DNA of 64,000 nucleotides from Desulfopila sp. IMCC35006 (lineage in GTDB: Bacteria > Desulfobacterota > Desulfobulbia > Desulfobulbales > Desulfocapsaceae): NCBI RefSeq assembly GCF_005116645.1, contig NZ_SWCM01000007.1, positions 1 to 64,000 of the forward strand, read 5' to 3'. The notes under the pieces are model-generated. The model saw nothing but the letters and a program-made list of their open reading frames with translations. It was not told the DNA's origin and ran no database searches. Below, one piece after another: positions 17,177 to 27,608 of this stretch. The position numbers and the translations under genes were made by a program. How positions within the stretch are numbered: the stretch's first letter is position 1; each line of letters starts with the position of its first letter.

Positions 17177-19105
17177 ATGATACCAAAATCAAGTGTAATA
17201 CATTCGTTTGTACTAATTCGTATCATCGGCATAGCATGCTTTGTCACCTTGTGGCTAACTGGCTGTTCGATTTACAATCTTCGTGAAGAGGTCAAAACTA
17301 TCAATAATTCGACGATCCTTGTCGGAACAGTTACAGAATCATTTCCATCGGGTGACGCACCTATCTTGGTTGTCACCTATTCAAAAATCGGATCACATCG
17401 CAATATTGAACACTACACTAAGTTGCATGAGGCTGGGCCATATGAATTAATCGTCCCCAAGGGCGAATATTTTATTTTTGCCTTTGTTGATATTAACCAC
17501 GACTCGATATATCAGCACGGAGAACCATCTGGGCAGTACAGTGCACAAGGTCTTCTAGTTGAACAATCTGGTGGTGTGCTCATTAACTTAGATATTTCAA
17601 TAAAAAATCAAGAAGATGGCAATGTCGATTTCCCAACTGGAACTTTGGTCGCAACAAAAAAATCTGATACTTTACATAGCACATCTCCAGGGGCAATTGC
17701 CGATTTAAACGCTCCTTTGTTCGATTATGAAAACGGGGCTAAGGGCTATTGGCAGCCGCTGGAATTTTTCAAGGAAAATGGTGGTAATATCTATTTTCTG
17801 CAACCTTTTGATCCCACAAAGATTCCTGTTCTCTATGTGCACGGCGCAACCGGTTCACCACGCGGTTGGGAGTATTTAGTTTCAAATATCGATCAAAATC
17901 GATATCAACCTTGGTTTTATTATTACCCTTCCGGAGCATCTCTTAAATCCATGGCAGATCTTTTGTTCTGGAAAATGTATAATCTTAAAGCCAAATACAA
18001 ATTCAAAGAGTTATACATTGTCGCGCATAGCATGGGGGGACTGGTTGTCAGGTCATTTCTCGTTGACTATGGTCAGCAGTTTCCGGAGATAAAAAAGTTT
18101 ATTTCCATTTCGACACCGTGGGGTGGAGACAGCTTGTCGGAGATGGGAGTCAAATACTCCCCTGGAGTGATACCAGCGTGGAAAGATTTGGGGCAGCAGA
18201 GTGAATTTGTCCAATCCATTTATCGAAAAACTTTACCAGATACCCTTGAATTCTACTTACTTTTTGGGCACGAGGGAAATCATAATCCTTTACGTCCCAA
18301 CACTGACGGTGTCGTCACATTAGCGAGTGAGCTGGATCCCCGCGTGCAGGCAGAAGCCAAAATGATTTACGGCTTCAATGAAGACCACAACAATATTCTT
18401 ACCAGTGGACGCGTTGCATCGATAGTCAACACCATTCTAGCACCAGGTGAAAAAACAAAGACCCTCGGCTCTATAAAGCCAGGAGGGATGCTAATGGTAA
18501 GTTTACACCTTTCGTCGAATCAAGAAGGGCAAGTCGGTTCCTTGCAACTCTATCTTTCACCCATAGGTCGTGAGCCAGCCGACGGTATTATCATCAACAT
18601 GGGAAGCGATAGAGGTGCACATGTCTTTGGTCCATTTCCTCCAGGTATCTATAATATCAGCCTGCTGGCCGAGTCCTTTCGAACGGAACCTGCGCGTCTC
18701 AAGGTTGCCATCAGGTCAAATGGAACAGTTGCCACTACGTTCGAGTTGAAGCCCAATGGATCAATTGTCGATTTTATACGGCAAAAATTTTATAAAGACG
18801 AAAATCCTGCAGGTACGTACATGTTGCCTGAAGAGAACATTACTATCCGATCGATAAGGTTAACCGGGAATGGCGTCGACCGTACACTCGTTCCAACAAA
18901 GGAAAATGAATTGAAATTTGTAGAGAATGCTTTGGACCGCCGAGACTGGGCTACAAAAACTCTGTTTGCATTTTATAATCTACCGGAAGGTGAGTATCGT
19001 TTAATTGTGGAGGCAGATGGATATGAAAATAAGGTCGTCCAGAGGCAGGTAACTCCAGGACATCTCAATGTTTTTAATGGTATTGTGATGAAACCACTGA
19101 AGTGA
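17177..19105 (+). CDS. alpha/beta-hydrolase lipoprotein
   Basis: 642 residues. Lipoprotein signal with lipobox LTGC, Cys30. An N-terminal beta-rich region (about 40-160) precedes an alpha/beta-hydrolase core: oxyanion region VLYVHGATGS (about 217-226), nucleophile elbow AHSMGG with Ser285, a conserved DG (NTDGVV, likely the acid) and a later His in NEDHNNI. This is the PGAP1/lipase-like arrangement. The C-terminal ~220 residues look like two beta-sandwich repeats of the carboxypeptidase-regulatory type (EGEYRLIVEADGYENK). Probably an envelope-anchored esterase or lipase. Long AT-moderate spacers on both sides; no operon partner is certain. Confidence 0.75.
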   Translation: MIPKSSVIHSFVLIRIIGIACFVTLWLTGCSIYNLREEVKTINNSTILVGTVTESFPSGDAPILVVTYSKIGSHRNIEHYTKLHEAGPYELIVPKGEYFIFAFVDINHDSIYQHGEPSGQYSAQGLLVEQSGGVLINLDISIKNQEDGNVDFPTGTLVATKKSDTLHSTSPGAIADLNAPLFDYENGAKGYWQPLEFFKENGGNIYFLQPFDPTKIPVLYVHGATGSPRGWEYLVSNIDQNRYQPWFYYYPSGASLKSMADLLFWKMYNLKAKYKFKELYIVAHSMGGLVVRSFLVDYGQQFPEIKKFISISTPWGGDSLSEMGVKYSPGVIPAWKDLGQQSEFVQSIYRKTLPDTLEFYLLFGHEGNHNPLRPNTDGVVTLASELDPRVQAEAKMIYGFNEDHNNILTSGRVASIVNTILAPGEKTKTLGSIKPGGMLMVSLHLSSNQEGQVGSLQLYLSPIGREPADGIIINMGSDRGAHVFGPFPPGIYNISLLAESFRTEPARLKVAIRSNGTVATTFELKPNGSIVDFIRQKFYKDENPAGTYMLPEENITIRSIRLTGNGVDRTLVPTKENELKFVENALDRRDWATKTLFAFYNLPEGEYRLIVEADGYENKVVQRQVTPGHLNVFNGIVMKPLK

Positions 19106-19402
19106 TTTTATGGTCATAAGAACTGATTAAAAATCCGGGGTTGATTTACTTAATACAGTCGAAACGAAGATCCATCCACTTTTTCGAAAAAGACATGCAA
19201 ATCAGAGATTTGGTGATAATGTCAGGAAAAAATGCTGCTATCAATATCGGAAAAACTACTGGCAACGATGTCAGCAATCCTCTTTCAGAAGGAAAATATT
19301 CCTTACAAGCAATTACGATAACGTTTAGATAGCTAAATTAGGAGAAAAACGTGATGTTTTTTTCAAAGAGTTACATAACCACTTATCATATTTCCGACAA
19401 AA

Positions 19403-20200
19403 ATGCCCACATCCTATATAGGTAAACCACCTTCAGATTTAAAGCATTGTATCGAATTATGTTGGTCAGAGAAGAGTACCGGACAACAAAAATGCTCATT
19501 CTACGAAGTATATCCCGATAGCAATGTTAAGCTCGTTTTTCGATTTAGCCGTTTGAAGTATCGAATGGTTCTGGTCGGACCGATAACCGAGAAGGCTACC
19601 ATTGAAATCGACCATACATCGGATTATTTCGGGTTTAGATTCCATCCTGGTCATGCTCCACGAATTGTTGACGTTAAAGAGGCAGACATGGTGGACAGTA
19701 CAGTTGATGTAGAATCAATTGCAGGAAAAAGCGTTGAAGCACTTTCTCTTCAATTATCTGAATTGCAGAATCATGAAGATAGGCAAAGAATAATGGAAAA
19801 TTTGATTCGTACCACGCTTCCATCTTCAAAGAACGAACGGTGCCTCTTGGCAGCTGAGTTAATACGCAGCCAAAGTGGCCAGCTTAAAATATCTGAACTG
19901 GCGTATCAGCTCGGAATCCACGTACGCACTCTAGAACGTCTTTTTCAAAACGAGGTTGGATTGTCCCCCAAAAAGATAATCCGCCACGTCCGTCTCCGTA
20001 AGGTTATGGAACATATTTATATAGGCACCCACAACACTCTGGGGGAATTAGCCTACTTCTGTGGCTATGCAGATCAGTCCCACATGATAAGGGAATTTAA
20101 AGAGTTGACCGGGAAACTTCCAGGCGATCCCGAGGCGTGCGATCCAATGCCAATTGAAGGCTCGCCATCCACCCGTATTATCCATCGTCATAAACCATAA
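19403..20200 (+). CDS. AraC-family transcriptional regulator
   Basis: 265 residues. The C-terminal ~100 residues hold the two helix-turn-helix motifs of AraC proteins (ISELAYQLGIHVRTLERLF, then LGELAYFCGYADQSHMIREF). The N-terminal half is the compact beta domain often found in regulators of small membrane or hydrolase genes. The ATG has no clear binding site. It lies 120 nt upstream of the esterase gene on the same strand and may control it; the 297 nt before it contain only a weak 63-codon frame (19141-19332). Confidence 0.82.
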   Translation: MPTSYIGKPPSDLKHCIELCWSEKSTGQQKCSFYEVYPDSNVKLVFRFSRLKYRMVLVGPITEKATIEIDHTSDYFGFRFHPGHAPRIVDVKEADMVDSTVDVESIAGKSVEALSLQLSELQNHEDRQRIMENLIRTTLPSSKNERCLLAAELIRSQSGQLKISELAYQLGIHVRTLERLFQNEVGLSPKKIIRHVRLRKVMEHIYIGTHNTLGELAYFCGYADQSHMIREFKELTGKLPGDPEACDPMPIEGSPSTRIIHRHKP

Positions 20201-20320
20201 TTTCTTACACTGTCGCATTTCTCCAATGCAACGCAGCTTTCTTTGGTTATCCTCATGGACATAATCGGACAGGGAGCAATGTTCCTTCCTCCTAAACATT
20301 ACCAAATTTGAGGATCAACC

Positions 20321-21244
20321 ATGTTAAGTTGGCGAAGTCGTCTTGTGATTTTTCTCCTTAAAAATCGGCATATTTTTCAATTTCGGCTCAGGCCAACCCA
20401 AATAGATTGGACAAAAACAGAATCCATCCTGCAATTTCGGGAGGAGTGTGAACAGGGAGCCAAACGATTTGGAAAAATACCGAATGGCATAGAAATTGAA
20501 CCTGTTACGCTTGATACAATCAAAGCTGAATGGATAGTGCCCAGCGGAGTAAAAAGAGAAAAGGTGATAATGTTTATCCATGGGGGTGGTTACGTTTCCG
20601 GTTCCTGCTCTGATCACCGGATTCATGTTTCCAAATTTGTTAAAGGGACCAACATTGGAGCTCTGCTGTTTGAATATAGACTTGCCCCCGAGCATCACTA
20701 TCCCGCCGCACTGGAAGATACACTTAAAACATACCGATGGTTGCTCGATCAAGGGTTACGACCCTCCAACATTGTATTTGCCGGCGACTCTGCAGGCGGA
20801 GGTCTATGCTTGGCTGCATTGCTGGCCATTAGAGACCAGAGTCTTCCTCTGCCTCAGGCTGTGGTTGCACTTTCTCCATGGACAGATCTTCGATGCACAG
20901 GTAAGTCTTATGAGAAAAATGCAAGAAAATGCCTTTCTCCAAACGGAACATGGACCGCATTTAGTAAGCATTATTGCGGAGATCGCGACCCCGGATTGCC
21001 GTGGATATCCCCTCTTTATGGAGATCTTCACGATCTTCCACCCGTACTTATCTATGTCGGGGGAAACGAGATACTTCTCGATGATTCAATAAATTTTGTC
21101 AGAAAGGCGAAAGATGCTGGCGTCGATATCACGCTAAAAATTGGGGAAGGTATGTTTCATTGTTATCCAGTCTGTGCTCCTCTTTTTCCCGAGGCAACTA
21201 AGGCGATGGAAGAAATTTGTGCGTATATAAAGAATGTATTTTAA
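20321..21244 (+). CDS. HSL-type alpha/beta-hydrolase (esterase/lipase)
   Basis: 307 residues, ATG after GAGGAT. Hormone-sensitive-lipase signatures: HGGGYVSGS (about 87-95) forms the oxyanion hole, GDSAGGG (about 153-159) carries the nucleophilic Ser, and a Asp in ILLDDS and His in MFHCYP near the C-terminus complete the triad. No signal peptide, so cytoplasmic. Members hydrolyse short-chain esters. Follows the AraC gene and is its likely target (inference). Confidence 0.85.
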   Translation: MLSWRSRLVIFLLKNRHIFQFRLRPTQIDWTKTESILQFREECEQGAKRFGKIPNGIEIEPVTLDTIKAEWIVPSGVKREKVIMFIHGGGYVSGSCSDHRIHVSKFVKGTNIGALLFEYRLAPEHHYPAALEDTLKTYRWLLDQGLRPSNIVFAGDSAGGGLCLAALLAIRDQSLPLPQAVVALSPWTDLRCTGKSYEKNARKCLSPNGTWTAFSKHYCGDRDPGLPWISPLYGDLHDLPPVLIYVGGNEILLDDSINFVRKAKDAGVDITLKIGEGMFHCYPVCAPLFPEATKAMEEICAYIKNVF

Positions 21245-21384
21245 GCTTGAAAATATTCTACATGGCCAGTCTTCTTCATTAAGAAGCAATCCTCTCCCTG
21301 TCACAAAGATGGAAAACGTACAGGTATCAAGAGCGCTATAAAAGTCACTGACATTATCGTGTGATCTAACAAGAGAACAGAATT

Positions 21385-22452
21385 ATGGATAAGCTTGAAA
21401 GTATAGGGTATGGCGAATGGTGTCGTACTCAAGTTGATACTGAGAAGACAGCAACTCATGAGGTTGCGCGTGTCATTTCAGTGCATAAAGATAGCTATGT
21501 TGTCACCAAAGGCCATGGGGATGTATTTGCCGAATTATCTGGGAATCTGTTCTATATGGCAAACTCTTCTTCAGATCTGCCAACAACTGGTGACTGGATA
21601 TATGCTGATTTTTATGACAATGACTCTCATGCGATAATTCATGGGATCATCCCTAGAAAAACGTTGTTAAAGCGAAAAACTGCCGGAAAATTGATAGATT
21701 TTCAGCTCATTGCGGCAAACATTGACGTTGCCTTTATTATTCAATCTGTAGATTGCAATCTGAATCTTAGAAGATTGGAGAGATATCTAGTTATGGTAAA
21801 CGAAAGTAAAATTACTCCGATAATACTCCTGAGCAAATGCGATCTTGTATCGCAAGATAAGGTTGAGAAAATAAAGAATGATGTTTTACGTCTCTCCCCT
21901 CAAACTACTGTATTGGCTTTTAGTAATTTGAGCGGCGAAAATATTAATACGATTAAAAGGTCTTTACAGCGCGGCCATACATACTGCTTGCTCGGTTCAT
22001 CTGGTGTCGGGAAAACGACCCTTTTGAACCGTATTGTAGGGAGTGAGCAATATGAGACGCAAACTGTGAGCAAAAAAGAGGGCAAAGGCAGACACACCAC
22101 GACAAGCCGAGAACTAATACAGTTAGAGAATGGGGCATTATTAATAGACACTCCCGGAATGAGGGAACTTGGCAATATGTCTGTTGATATTGGTATTGAC
22201 GAAACATTTTCGGAGATAGTAGAGCTGGCCCAGCACTGCAGATTTGGTAATTGCTCTCATACCAGTGAAAAAGGTTGTGCAATATTGACAGCCATAGAAG
22301 AAGGTGAATTGGCTGAACAACGATACAGGAATTATATAAAAATGAAAAACGAATCAGCATTTTACGAAATGTCTTATTCCCAAAAAAGAATGAAGGATAA
22401 GGCTTTTGGAAAGCTGATTAAATCAGTCAAGAAAAGTAAAAATAGACAATAG
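21385..22452 (+). CDS. rsgA: ribosome small-subunit GTPase RsgA
   Basis: 355 residues. Circularly permuted GTPase: an OB-fold N-terminus (to about 95), then the G4 motif (LLSKCD) ahead of G1 (GSSGVGKTT, about 204) and G3 (DTPG). The zinc-binding finger follows (CRFGNCSHTSEKGC). It acts late in 30S maturation. The C-terminal tail is lysine-rich, as is usual. The G4 sequence is SKCD rather than NKxD, a common variant. Monocistronic. Confidence 0.93.
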   Translation: MDKLESIGYGEWCRTQVDTEKTATHEVARVISVHKDSYVVTKGHGDVFAELSGNLFYMANSSSDLPTTGDWIYADFYDNDSHAIIHGIIPRKTLLKRKTAGKLIDFQLIAANIDVAFIIQSVDCNLNLRRLERYLVMVNESKITPIILLSKCDLVSQDKVEKIKNDVLRLSPQTTVLAFSNLSGENINTIKRSLQRGHTYCLLGSSGVGKTTLLNRIVGSEQYETQTVSKKEGKGRHTTTSRELIQLENGALLIDTPGMRELGNMSVDIGIDETFSEIVELAQHCRFGNCSHTSEKGCAILTAIEEGELAEQRYRNYIKMKNESAFYEMSYSQKRMKDKAFGKLIKSVKKSKNRQ

Positions 22453-22565
22453 AATCAATCAAAAGCTATCAATTTGTGCATCTGGCCACCACCTCAAGTC
22501 CTATTGCCAACTCGAAGGTCTCAATGTTTTAGCAACGCCTCAAATTTATGTTACTACAACTTCAC

Positions 22566-23354
22566 TTAATTCAAATCGGATCTCGGGCTGAGGCCTTGAT
22601 ATCGGTTTAAAATTTCGTCAATGGTACCGTCGTTTTTCATCTCCAGGATCACCCGATTGATATCCGGAAGCAAGGCCACTAACGGCGATTTTTTTGATAT
22701 TCCGATTCGGTAGGCGTGCTGGCCGGAAAACTTAGGTGTAAATTTTATTTTCCCCTTCCACTCAGGATGGGACTTGATGAGGCTGTAAATTACCGATTCA
22801 TTGCCCAACAGGATGTCCATTCGTGAATGGAGCAGCTTTCTAATTCCCTCTTCGTAGCTGAGGCAGCGCTCGGTCTTCAGAATTCTCTTTTTAATCGCCT
22901 GCACAAAGATTTCATCATGGGTGTAGCCGCTGACAATACCTATTGTGTAGGGTTTCAAATCCACAACAGTTTCCCACTCTATGGGACCTCCACTTCGTTC
23001 GGTCAGGAACCAGACCCTGCTTTTGTCGTTCATGACGACATCGGTAAACGCGAGATAGGGGCTTCTTTCCTTGTTGCGGATAAGAGGAAAAGTCAGGTCT
23101 GCTTCACCGGTTTTCAGGTACATTAAGGTCCGTTTCCACGGAAAAAGCTGTGATGTGAATTTCAAATCCAGCCGGGAAAAAATCGCCCTGCAGAGTTCAA
23201 TGGAGATCCCACCCTGGACCTGTCCGCCTTCTTTTCCGATAGTAAAAGGGGGCCAGGGATCGCTCACAAATGTCACCTGCCGGATTTCCTGGCTGTAAAC
23301 AGGCTGGCAGAGGATCATCACAAGGAACACCATCAGGATTATTGATTTTTTCAT
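22566..23354 (-). CDS. periplasmic solute-binding protein, family 3
   Basis: 262 residues from the ATG at 23354 (AAGGTGG upstream); a 6-codon longer start is possible. Signal peptide ending near VYSQ. The body matches the amino-acid-binding type II periplasmic fold: an early WPPFT, GGISIELCRAIF, and the hinge region. No ABC permease or ATPase gene is adjacent, so it may be a stand-alone ligand sensor. It is divergent from a hybrid sensor kinase 374 nt away; related orphan binding proteins often feed such kinases, which is a guess here. Confidence 0.8.
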   Translation of the reverse strand: MKKSIILMVFLVMILCQPVYSQEIRQVTFVSDPWPPFTIGKEGGQVQGGISIELCRAIFSRLDLKFTSQLFPWKRTLMYLKTGEADLTFPLIRNKERSPYLAFTDVVMNDKSRVWFLTERSGGPIEWETVVDLKPYTIGIVSGYTHDEIFVQAIKKRILKTERCLSYEEGIRKLLHSRMDILLGNESVIYSLIKSHPEWKGKIKFTPKFSGQHAYRIGISKKSPLVALLPDINRVILEMKNDGTIDEILNRYQGLSPRSDLN

Positions 23355-23728
23355 CGGCAGGCCACCTTGCACTGTTTCTCTCTCTTCTGTCGCATGTTCT
23401 TTACTTTGCTAGACCGGCTGGTGTGCACCGTCGGCTTCCACACTGTTGTAATCATTATACATGTTTTATCGGACTGCGCAACTGGAGTCGGGCCATTCTA
23501 ATTGCTTAATTTTACGTTGTTATCGTCAGTAGAGAAGGTTCTTCAATACTCAGTATCCCTAGTTTTCAAGTCGGAATCGTATTGGAAATATCTTGTCTTT
23601 CGGTTGTCAATTTTAAATCTGTCCTAATTCGCACGTAATTTTCAAACATATATTGTAGAATTGCAGCTGGCTATTCCGTTTATATTCCCTCCTAATTACT
23701 ACCTCTAGAAATAGACACGAATCGATCA
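23355..23728. other. intergenic between divergent genes
   Basis: 374 nt holding the promoters of the divergent solute-binding protein and kinase genes. No clear operator or RNA element seen. Confidence 0.5.
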
Positions 23729-25837
23729 ATGGACCCAAAAGACTACCAAATAATAAGGCAGTTGTTTGATGACTACCTGCAAATGTATGCATCTCGTGAT
23801 GACCGGCTCACCACGCATTTCAGCGAAGACTTTTCTGGCTTTACCGGAGGCGGGGATTTTCTGGTAAAAACCAGGGAGGAATGGGTTGCAATTACCCGAC
23901 AGGACTTCAGCCAGATTAAAGATCCTCTCCGTATCGAACTGAAGGACTTTGCCATACAATTATTGGCGGATACGATCGCTGTTGCGACTGGATTTTTCAA
24001 CATACATCTGCCAATCAAAGACCAGATCCTGTCAAATGAGACAGCACGCCTGGTCTTGATTTTCCGTTTGGAAGTTGCGGGCTGGAAAATCTGCCACAGT
24101 AGCATCTCCATTCCCTATCACCTGGTTCGCGAGGGCGAAATCTATCCGATGCAGGAACTCGCCAGCCGGAATCAGTTCCTGGAAAAGTTGGTTGCAGAAC
24201 GGACGACTCAGCTTTCTGAGGCAAACGAAACCCTGCAACAGACAAATGAAAAACTGGCACGTGAAATCGAAAAACACACGCAGACCGAGGACGCCTTGCG
24301 GCGGGAGCAATTCTTTTCAAAATCAATAATTGAAAGTCTTCCCGGCATCTTCTACCTCTATACCTATCCCGACTTAAGATTGATTCTTTGGAACAGGGAG
24401 CATGAAACGCTCCTTGGTTACGGGATTGGTGAAATCGCGGGACGTCATATTCTTGACTGGCATGTACCCGAAGCCAAAGAGGCCGTCTTGGATGCGATTG
24501 AAATTGCGATGACCAAGGGCAGGGGGTCGATTGAAACGCCCCTGTTGATGAAAGACGGTCGTCCAGTGCCTTTCATACTCACCGGTATTAAATTTCAAGC
24601 ACAAGGACAACTCTATTTGATGGGGATTGGCATTGATATCAGTGAGCGCAAGCGTGCCGAGGTCGAAGCCGAGAAATTGCAGTTACAGTTGACCCAGGTG
24701 CAGAAAATGGAGTCTGTCGGTAGACTGGCCGGTGGTGTTGCCCATGACTTCAATAATATGTTGGGAGTTATTTTAGGTTATTCGGAATTGGTCCTCGATC
24801 AAGTCGAGCCAGGCCAGCCGATGTATTCTGCGCTGCAGGGAATCCAGCAGGCTGCCCACCGTTCAGCCAACCTGACCCGACAACTGCTGGCTTTTGCCCG
24901 CAAACAGACAGTGGCACCCAAGGTGCTCGACATTAATATGACCGTGGCAAGCATGCTCGATATGCTGCGACGACTCATTGGCGAGAACATCGATCTCGCG
25001 TGGCGGCCGGGCGAAAATCTGAAACCAGTCAAAATGGATCCCACCCAAATCGATCAAATTCTTGCCAACCTGTGTGTCAACGCCCGCGATGCCATCGGAG
25101 ATACCGGAAAGGTTACGATCGAAACGGACAACGTGGCTTTTGATGAAGCTTACTGCAGCACACACGTGGGTCTTGTTCCAGGTGAGTATGTATTGTTGGC
25201 GTTGAGCGACAATGGTCGCGGCATGGACCGCGAGGATCTCTCCCTTTTGTTCGAACCGTTTTTTACTACCAAGGAGATGGGGAAGGGGACCGGCCTGGGA
25301 CTGGCAACGGTCTATGGTATTGTCAAACAGAACAACGGTTTTATTAATGTCTACAGTGAGCCAGGTTTTGGTACGACCTTTAAGCTGTACCTGCCCTGCT
25401 ACCAGGGCAAGGTGGAGCCGTCATCTCAACCAGAACCGGTGCAACCGGCCGCAACAGGACACGAGACTATCCTATTGGTGGAAGACGAACATATGATCCT
25501 TGAGATGACGACGGTGATGCTCGAACGCCAGGGCTACACGGTCCTCCCCGCAGTTTCACCGGGTGAAGCCATTCGCCTGGCCCGGGAGCATGCCGACGAA
25601 ATTCATCTGCTGATTACCGATGTGGTTATGCCGGAGATGAACGGCCGTGACCTGGCCAGGAATGTACTGTCCGTGTATCCTGATATCAAGCGCTTGTTTA
25701 TGTCCGGCTACACGGCCAATGTTATTGCGCATCATGGAGTGCTGGGCGAGAGAGTACACTTCATCCAGAAGCCGTTTACCATGCAGGATCTTGCCACTAA
25801 AATCAGGAGCGTACTGATGCACGAGGAAAACTGGTAA
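23729..25837 (+). CDS. hybrid sensor histidine kinase with a SnoaL-like N-terminal domain
   Basis: 702 residues, cytoplasmic (no membrane segment). Order: SnoaL/NTF2-like domain (about 1-130), coiled coil (about 150-195), PAS (about 195-310), HisKA with phospho-acceptor His339 (GGVAHDFNN), HATPase (ending in GTGLGLATVYG), and a C-terminal receiver with Asp631 (LLITDVVMPEMNG). The SnoaL domain as a sensing module is unusual; it may bind a small hydrophobic ligand. The transmitter and receiver closely resemble those of the kinase at 42420-44075, so the two are paralogues. No separate response regulator or phosphotransfer gene is adjacent. Confidence 0.88.
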   Translation: MDPKDYQIIRQLFDDYLQMYASRDDRLTTHFSEDFSGFTGGGDFLVKTREEWVAITRQDFSQIKDPLRIELKDFAIQLLADTIAVATGFFNIHLPIKDQILSNETARLVLIFRLEVAGWKICHSSISIPYHLVREGEIYPMQELASRNQFLEKLVAERTTQLSEANETLQQTNEKLAREIEKHTQTEDALRREQFFSKSIIESLPGIFYLYTYPDLRLILWNREHETLLGYGIGEIAGRHILDWHVPEAKEAVLDAIEIAMTKGRGSIETPLLMKDGRPVPFILTGIKFQAQGQLYLMGIGIDISERKRAEVEAEKLQLQLTQVQKMESVGRLAGGVAHDFNNMLGVILGYSELVLDQVEPGQPMYSALQGIQQAAHRSANLTRQLLAFARKQTVAPKVLDINMTVASMLDMLRRLIGENIDLAWRPGENLKPVKMDPTQIDQILANLCVNARDAIGDTGKVTIETDNVAFDEAYCSTHVGLVPGEYVLLALSDNGRGMDREDLSLLFEPFFTTKEMGKGTGLGLATVYGIVKQNNGFINVYSEPGFGTTFKLYLPCYQGKVEPSSQPEPVQPAATGHETILLVEDEHMILEMTTVMLERQGYTVLPAVSPGEAIRLAREHADEIHLLITDVVMPEMNGRDLARNVLSVYPDIKRLFMSGYTANVIAHHGVLGERVHFIQKPFTMQDLATKIRSVLMHEENW

Positions 25838-25995
25838 TTGCATACTAGAATTTTTGCATATTTCTAATTATCCAGCTGTTCAGAACCCCTCTGCCAAAAG
25901 GCAGATATTGTTCAGGCAGTCTATCTCTGGACAGCCTGCTTGAGGACACAACACCATCACGTGTCATCTGTTTACTGTCTCAAGGGAACTACTTC

Positions 25996-27321
25996 ATGGA
26001 AATTGCCGTCTTAATCTTTCTTATTTTACTCAATGGCGTCTTCGCCATGTCCGAGATCGCCTTGGTGACAGCACGCAAACACCGTCTTCAGCGACTGGCC
26101 GAAGATGGCGACAAATCTGCAGGCATCGCCATGCGGCTTGGCGAGGATCCCACCCAGTTCCTCTCCACTGTGCAGATCGGCATCACCGCAATCGGCATTC
26201 TGAATGGTATCGTGGGTGAAGCTGCACTGGCAGGCCCTGTTGCTGAAATTCTCCGTGGCGTAGGGCTCGATGCAAAAAGCAGTTCCATCAGTGCCACTAC
26301 CGTTGTGGTCGTAGGAATCACTTATTTTTCTATTGTGGTGGGCGAACTGGTACCAAAACGGATTGCCCAGTTCAATGCCGAGGGCATTGCACGATTAATG
26401 GCGGGTCCCATCTCAGTGCTGGCAAAATTGTCGCGCCCTTTTGTCTATCTTCTGTCAGTTTCGACCGACGGCATTTTACGGTTGATGGGGAAAAAGGAAC
26501 TCAGCAGTGCCAATCTGACAGAAGAGGATATTCATTCTATGCTGGCTGAAGGGTCCCAGGCTGGTCTTATCGAAAAGCAGGAACATGAGATGGTACGCAA
26601 TGTGTTCCGGTTGGATGATCGGCAGATAGCCTCCCTGATGACACCGCGCAGCGAAATCATCTATCTTGATATCGAACAGCCGCTTGAAAGAAACCTGGAA
26701 AATCTGGTGAACTCGAACCACTCTCGCTACCCGGTATGTCGTGGAGGATTACATGATACAGTTGGGATTATCACGGCGAAAAGACTGCTCAAACAGCGCA
26801 TAAAGGGGGAGTCCACCAATATTGACGAGTATCTGCAACCGGCTATTTTCGTACCTGAGTTGCTTAACGGAATGAAACTGCTGGAACAGTTCCGAGAATC
26901 AGGAGTGCAGATGGTCTTTGTCGTCGATGAATATGGTGAAATGCTGGGTCTGATTACACTGCAAGACGTCCTGGAAGCATTGACCGGAGAGTTCAAGTCG
27001 CGAGATCCCGAGGATGTGTGGGCCGTTCAGCGCGAAGACGGTTCATGGCTTCTCGACGGGCTGATTCCTATTCAGGAACTCAAAGATCGCCTCGATTTGA
27101 GAAGCCTCCCCGAGGAACAGAAGGGAAGGTATCACACCTTGAGTGGGATGATCATGTGGCTGATCGGCGATCTTCCCCGCACCAGTGATGTCGCTGAATG
27201 GGAGGGATGGCGGCTTGAGGTCGTCGACATGGATGGCAACCGTGTCGACAAGGTTCTGGCGAGCAGCTTACCGGAGGTACGAAACGAACGGAAAAGTCCG
27301 GAATCAACTCCCAATAGATAA
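25996..27321 (+). CDS. CNNM/CorB-type membrane protein with CBS pair
   Basis: 441 residues. N-terminal DUF21 membrane domain with about four helices (1-190), a CBS pair (about 210-330), and a C-terminal CorC_HlyC domain (about 345-425). This is the hemolysin-family / CorB architecture linked to Mg2+ or Na+-coupled cation export. Monocistronic, preceded by a short spacer after the hybrid kinase. Ion specificity cannot be read. Confidence 0.88.
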   Translation: MEIAVLIFLILLNGVFAMSEIALVTARKHRLQRLAEDGDKSAGIAMRLGEDPTQFLSTVQIGITAIGILNGIVGEAALAGPVAEILRGVGLDAKSSSISATTVVVVGITYFSIVVGELVPKRIAQFNAEGIARLMAGPISVLAKLSRPFVYLLSVSTDGILRLMGKKELSSANLTEEDIHSMLAEGSQAGLIEKQEHEMVRNVFRLDDRQIASLMTPRSEIIYLDIEQPLERNLENLVNSNHSRYPVCRGGLHDTVGIITAKRLLKQRIKGESTNIDEYLQPAIFVPELLNGMKLLEQFRESGVQMVFVVDEYGEMLGLITLQDVLEALTGEFKSRDPEDVWAVQREDGSWLLDGLIPIQELKDRLDLRSLPEEQKGRYHTLSGMIMWLIGDLPRTSDVAEWEGWRLEVVDMDGNRVDKVLASSLPEVRNERKSPESTPNR

Positions 27322-27438
27322 ATATTGCCACATCTGTCTCCATCAAATGGGGCCGGGTTATTCAATGCTTTGTTTTGACAAGATCTTTTCTGGTAGAAGT
27401 TGCTCCTCTGTACCTGGCAACATGGATTAAAAATATAT

Positions 27439-27608
27439 GTGATTACCACTACAGTTCAGCTATATGGGGATATGAGGTGCCCTTTGCACGGGACGCCATA
27501 AACTCATCCCTGGGGGCTTGACCGCAGCCATCCAGGCTGCGGAACACCCGTGCAAAGGGCATCTCCTATCCCTCTGGATCTTCTAAGCTGAGGTTGAGGG
27601 GCAATCAG
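27439..27608. mobile_element. MITE-like repeat, copy B (170 bp)
   Basis: Starts GTGATTACC and ends GGCAATCAG with a palindromic GC-rich interior (GTGCCCTTTGCACGGG paired with CCCGTGCAAAGGGC). The 10-nt flanks (AAAAATATAT and AAAAAAGAAT) match at only 7 positions, so its duplication has decayed. The nearest copy is 271 bp downstream. Confidence 0.8.

Noticed and set aside
19141-19332. 63-codon frame from TTG after the hydrolase lipoprotein
   Set aside because: No ribosome binding site and no recognisable features; may be a remnant but not supported as a gene.
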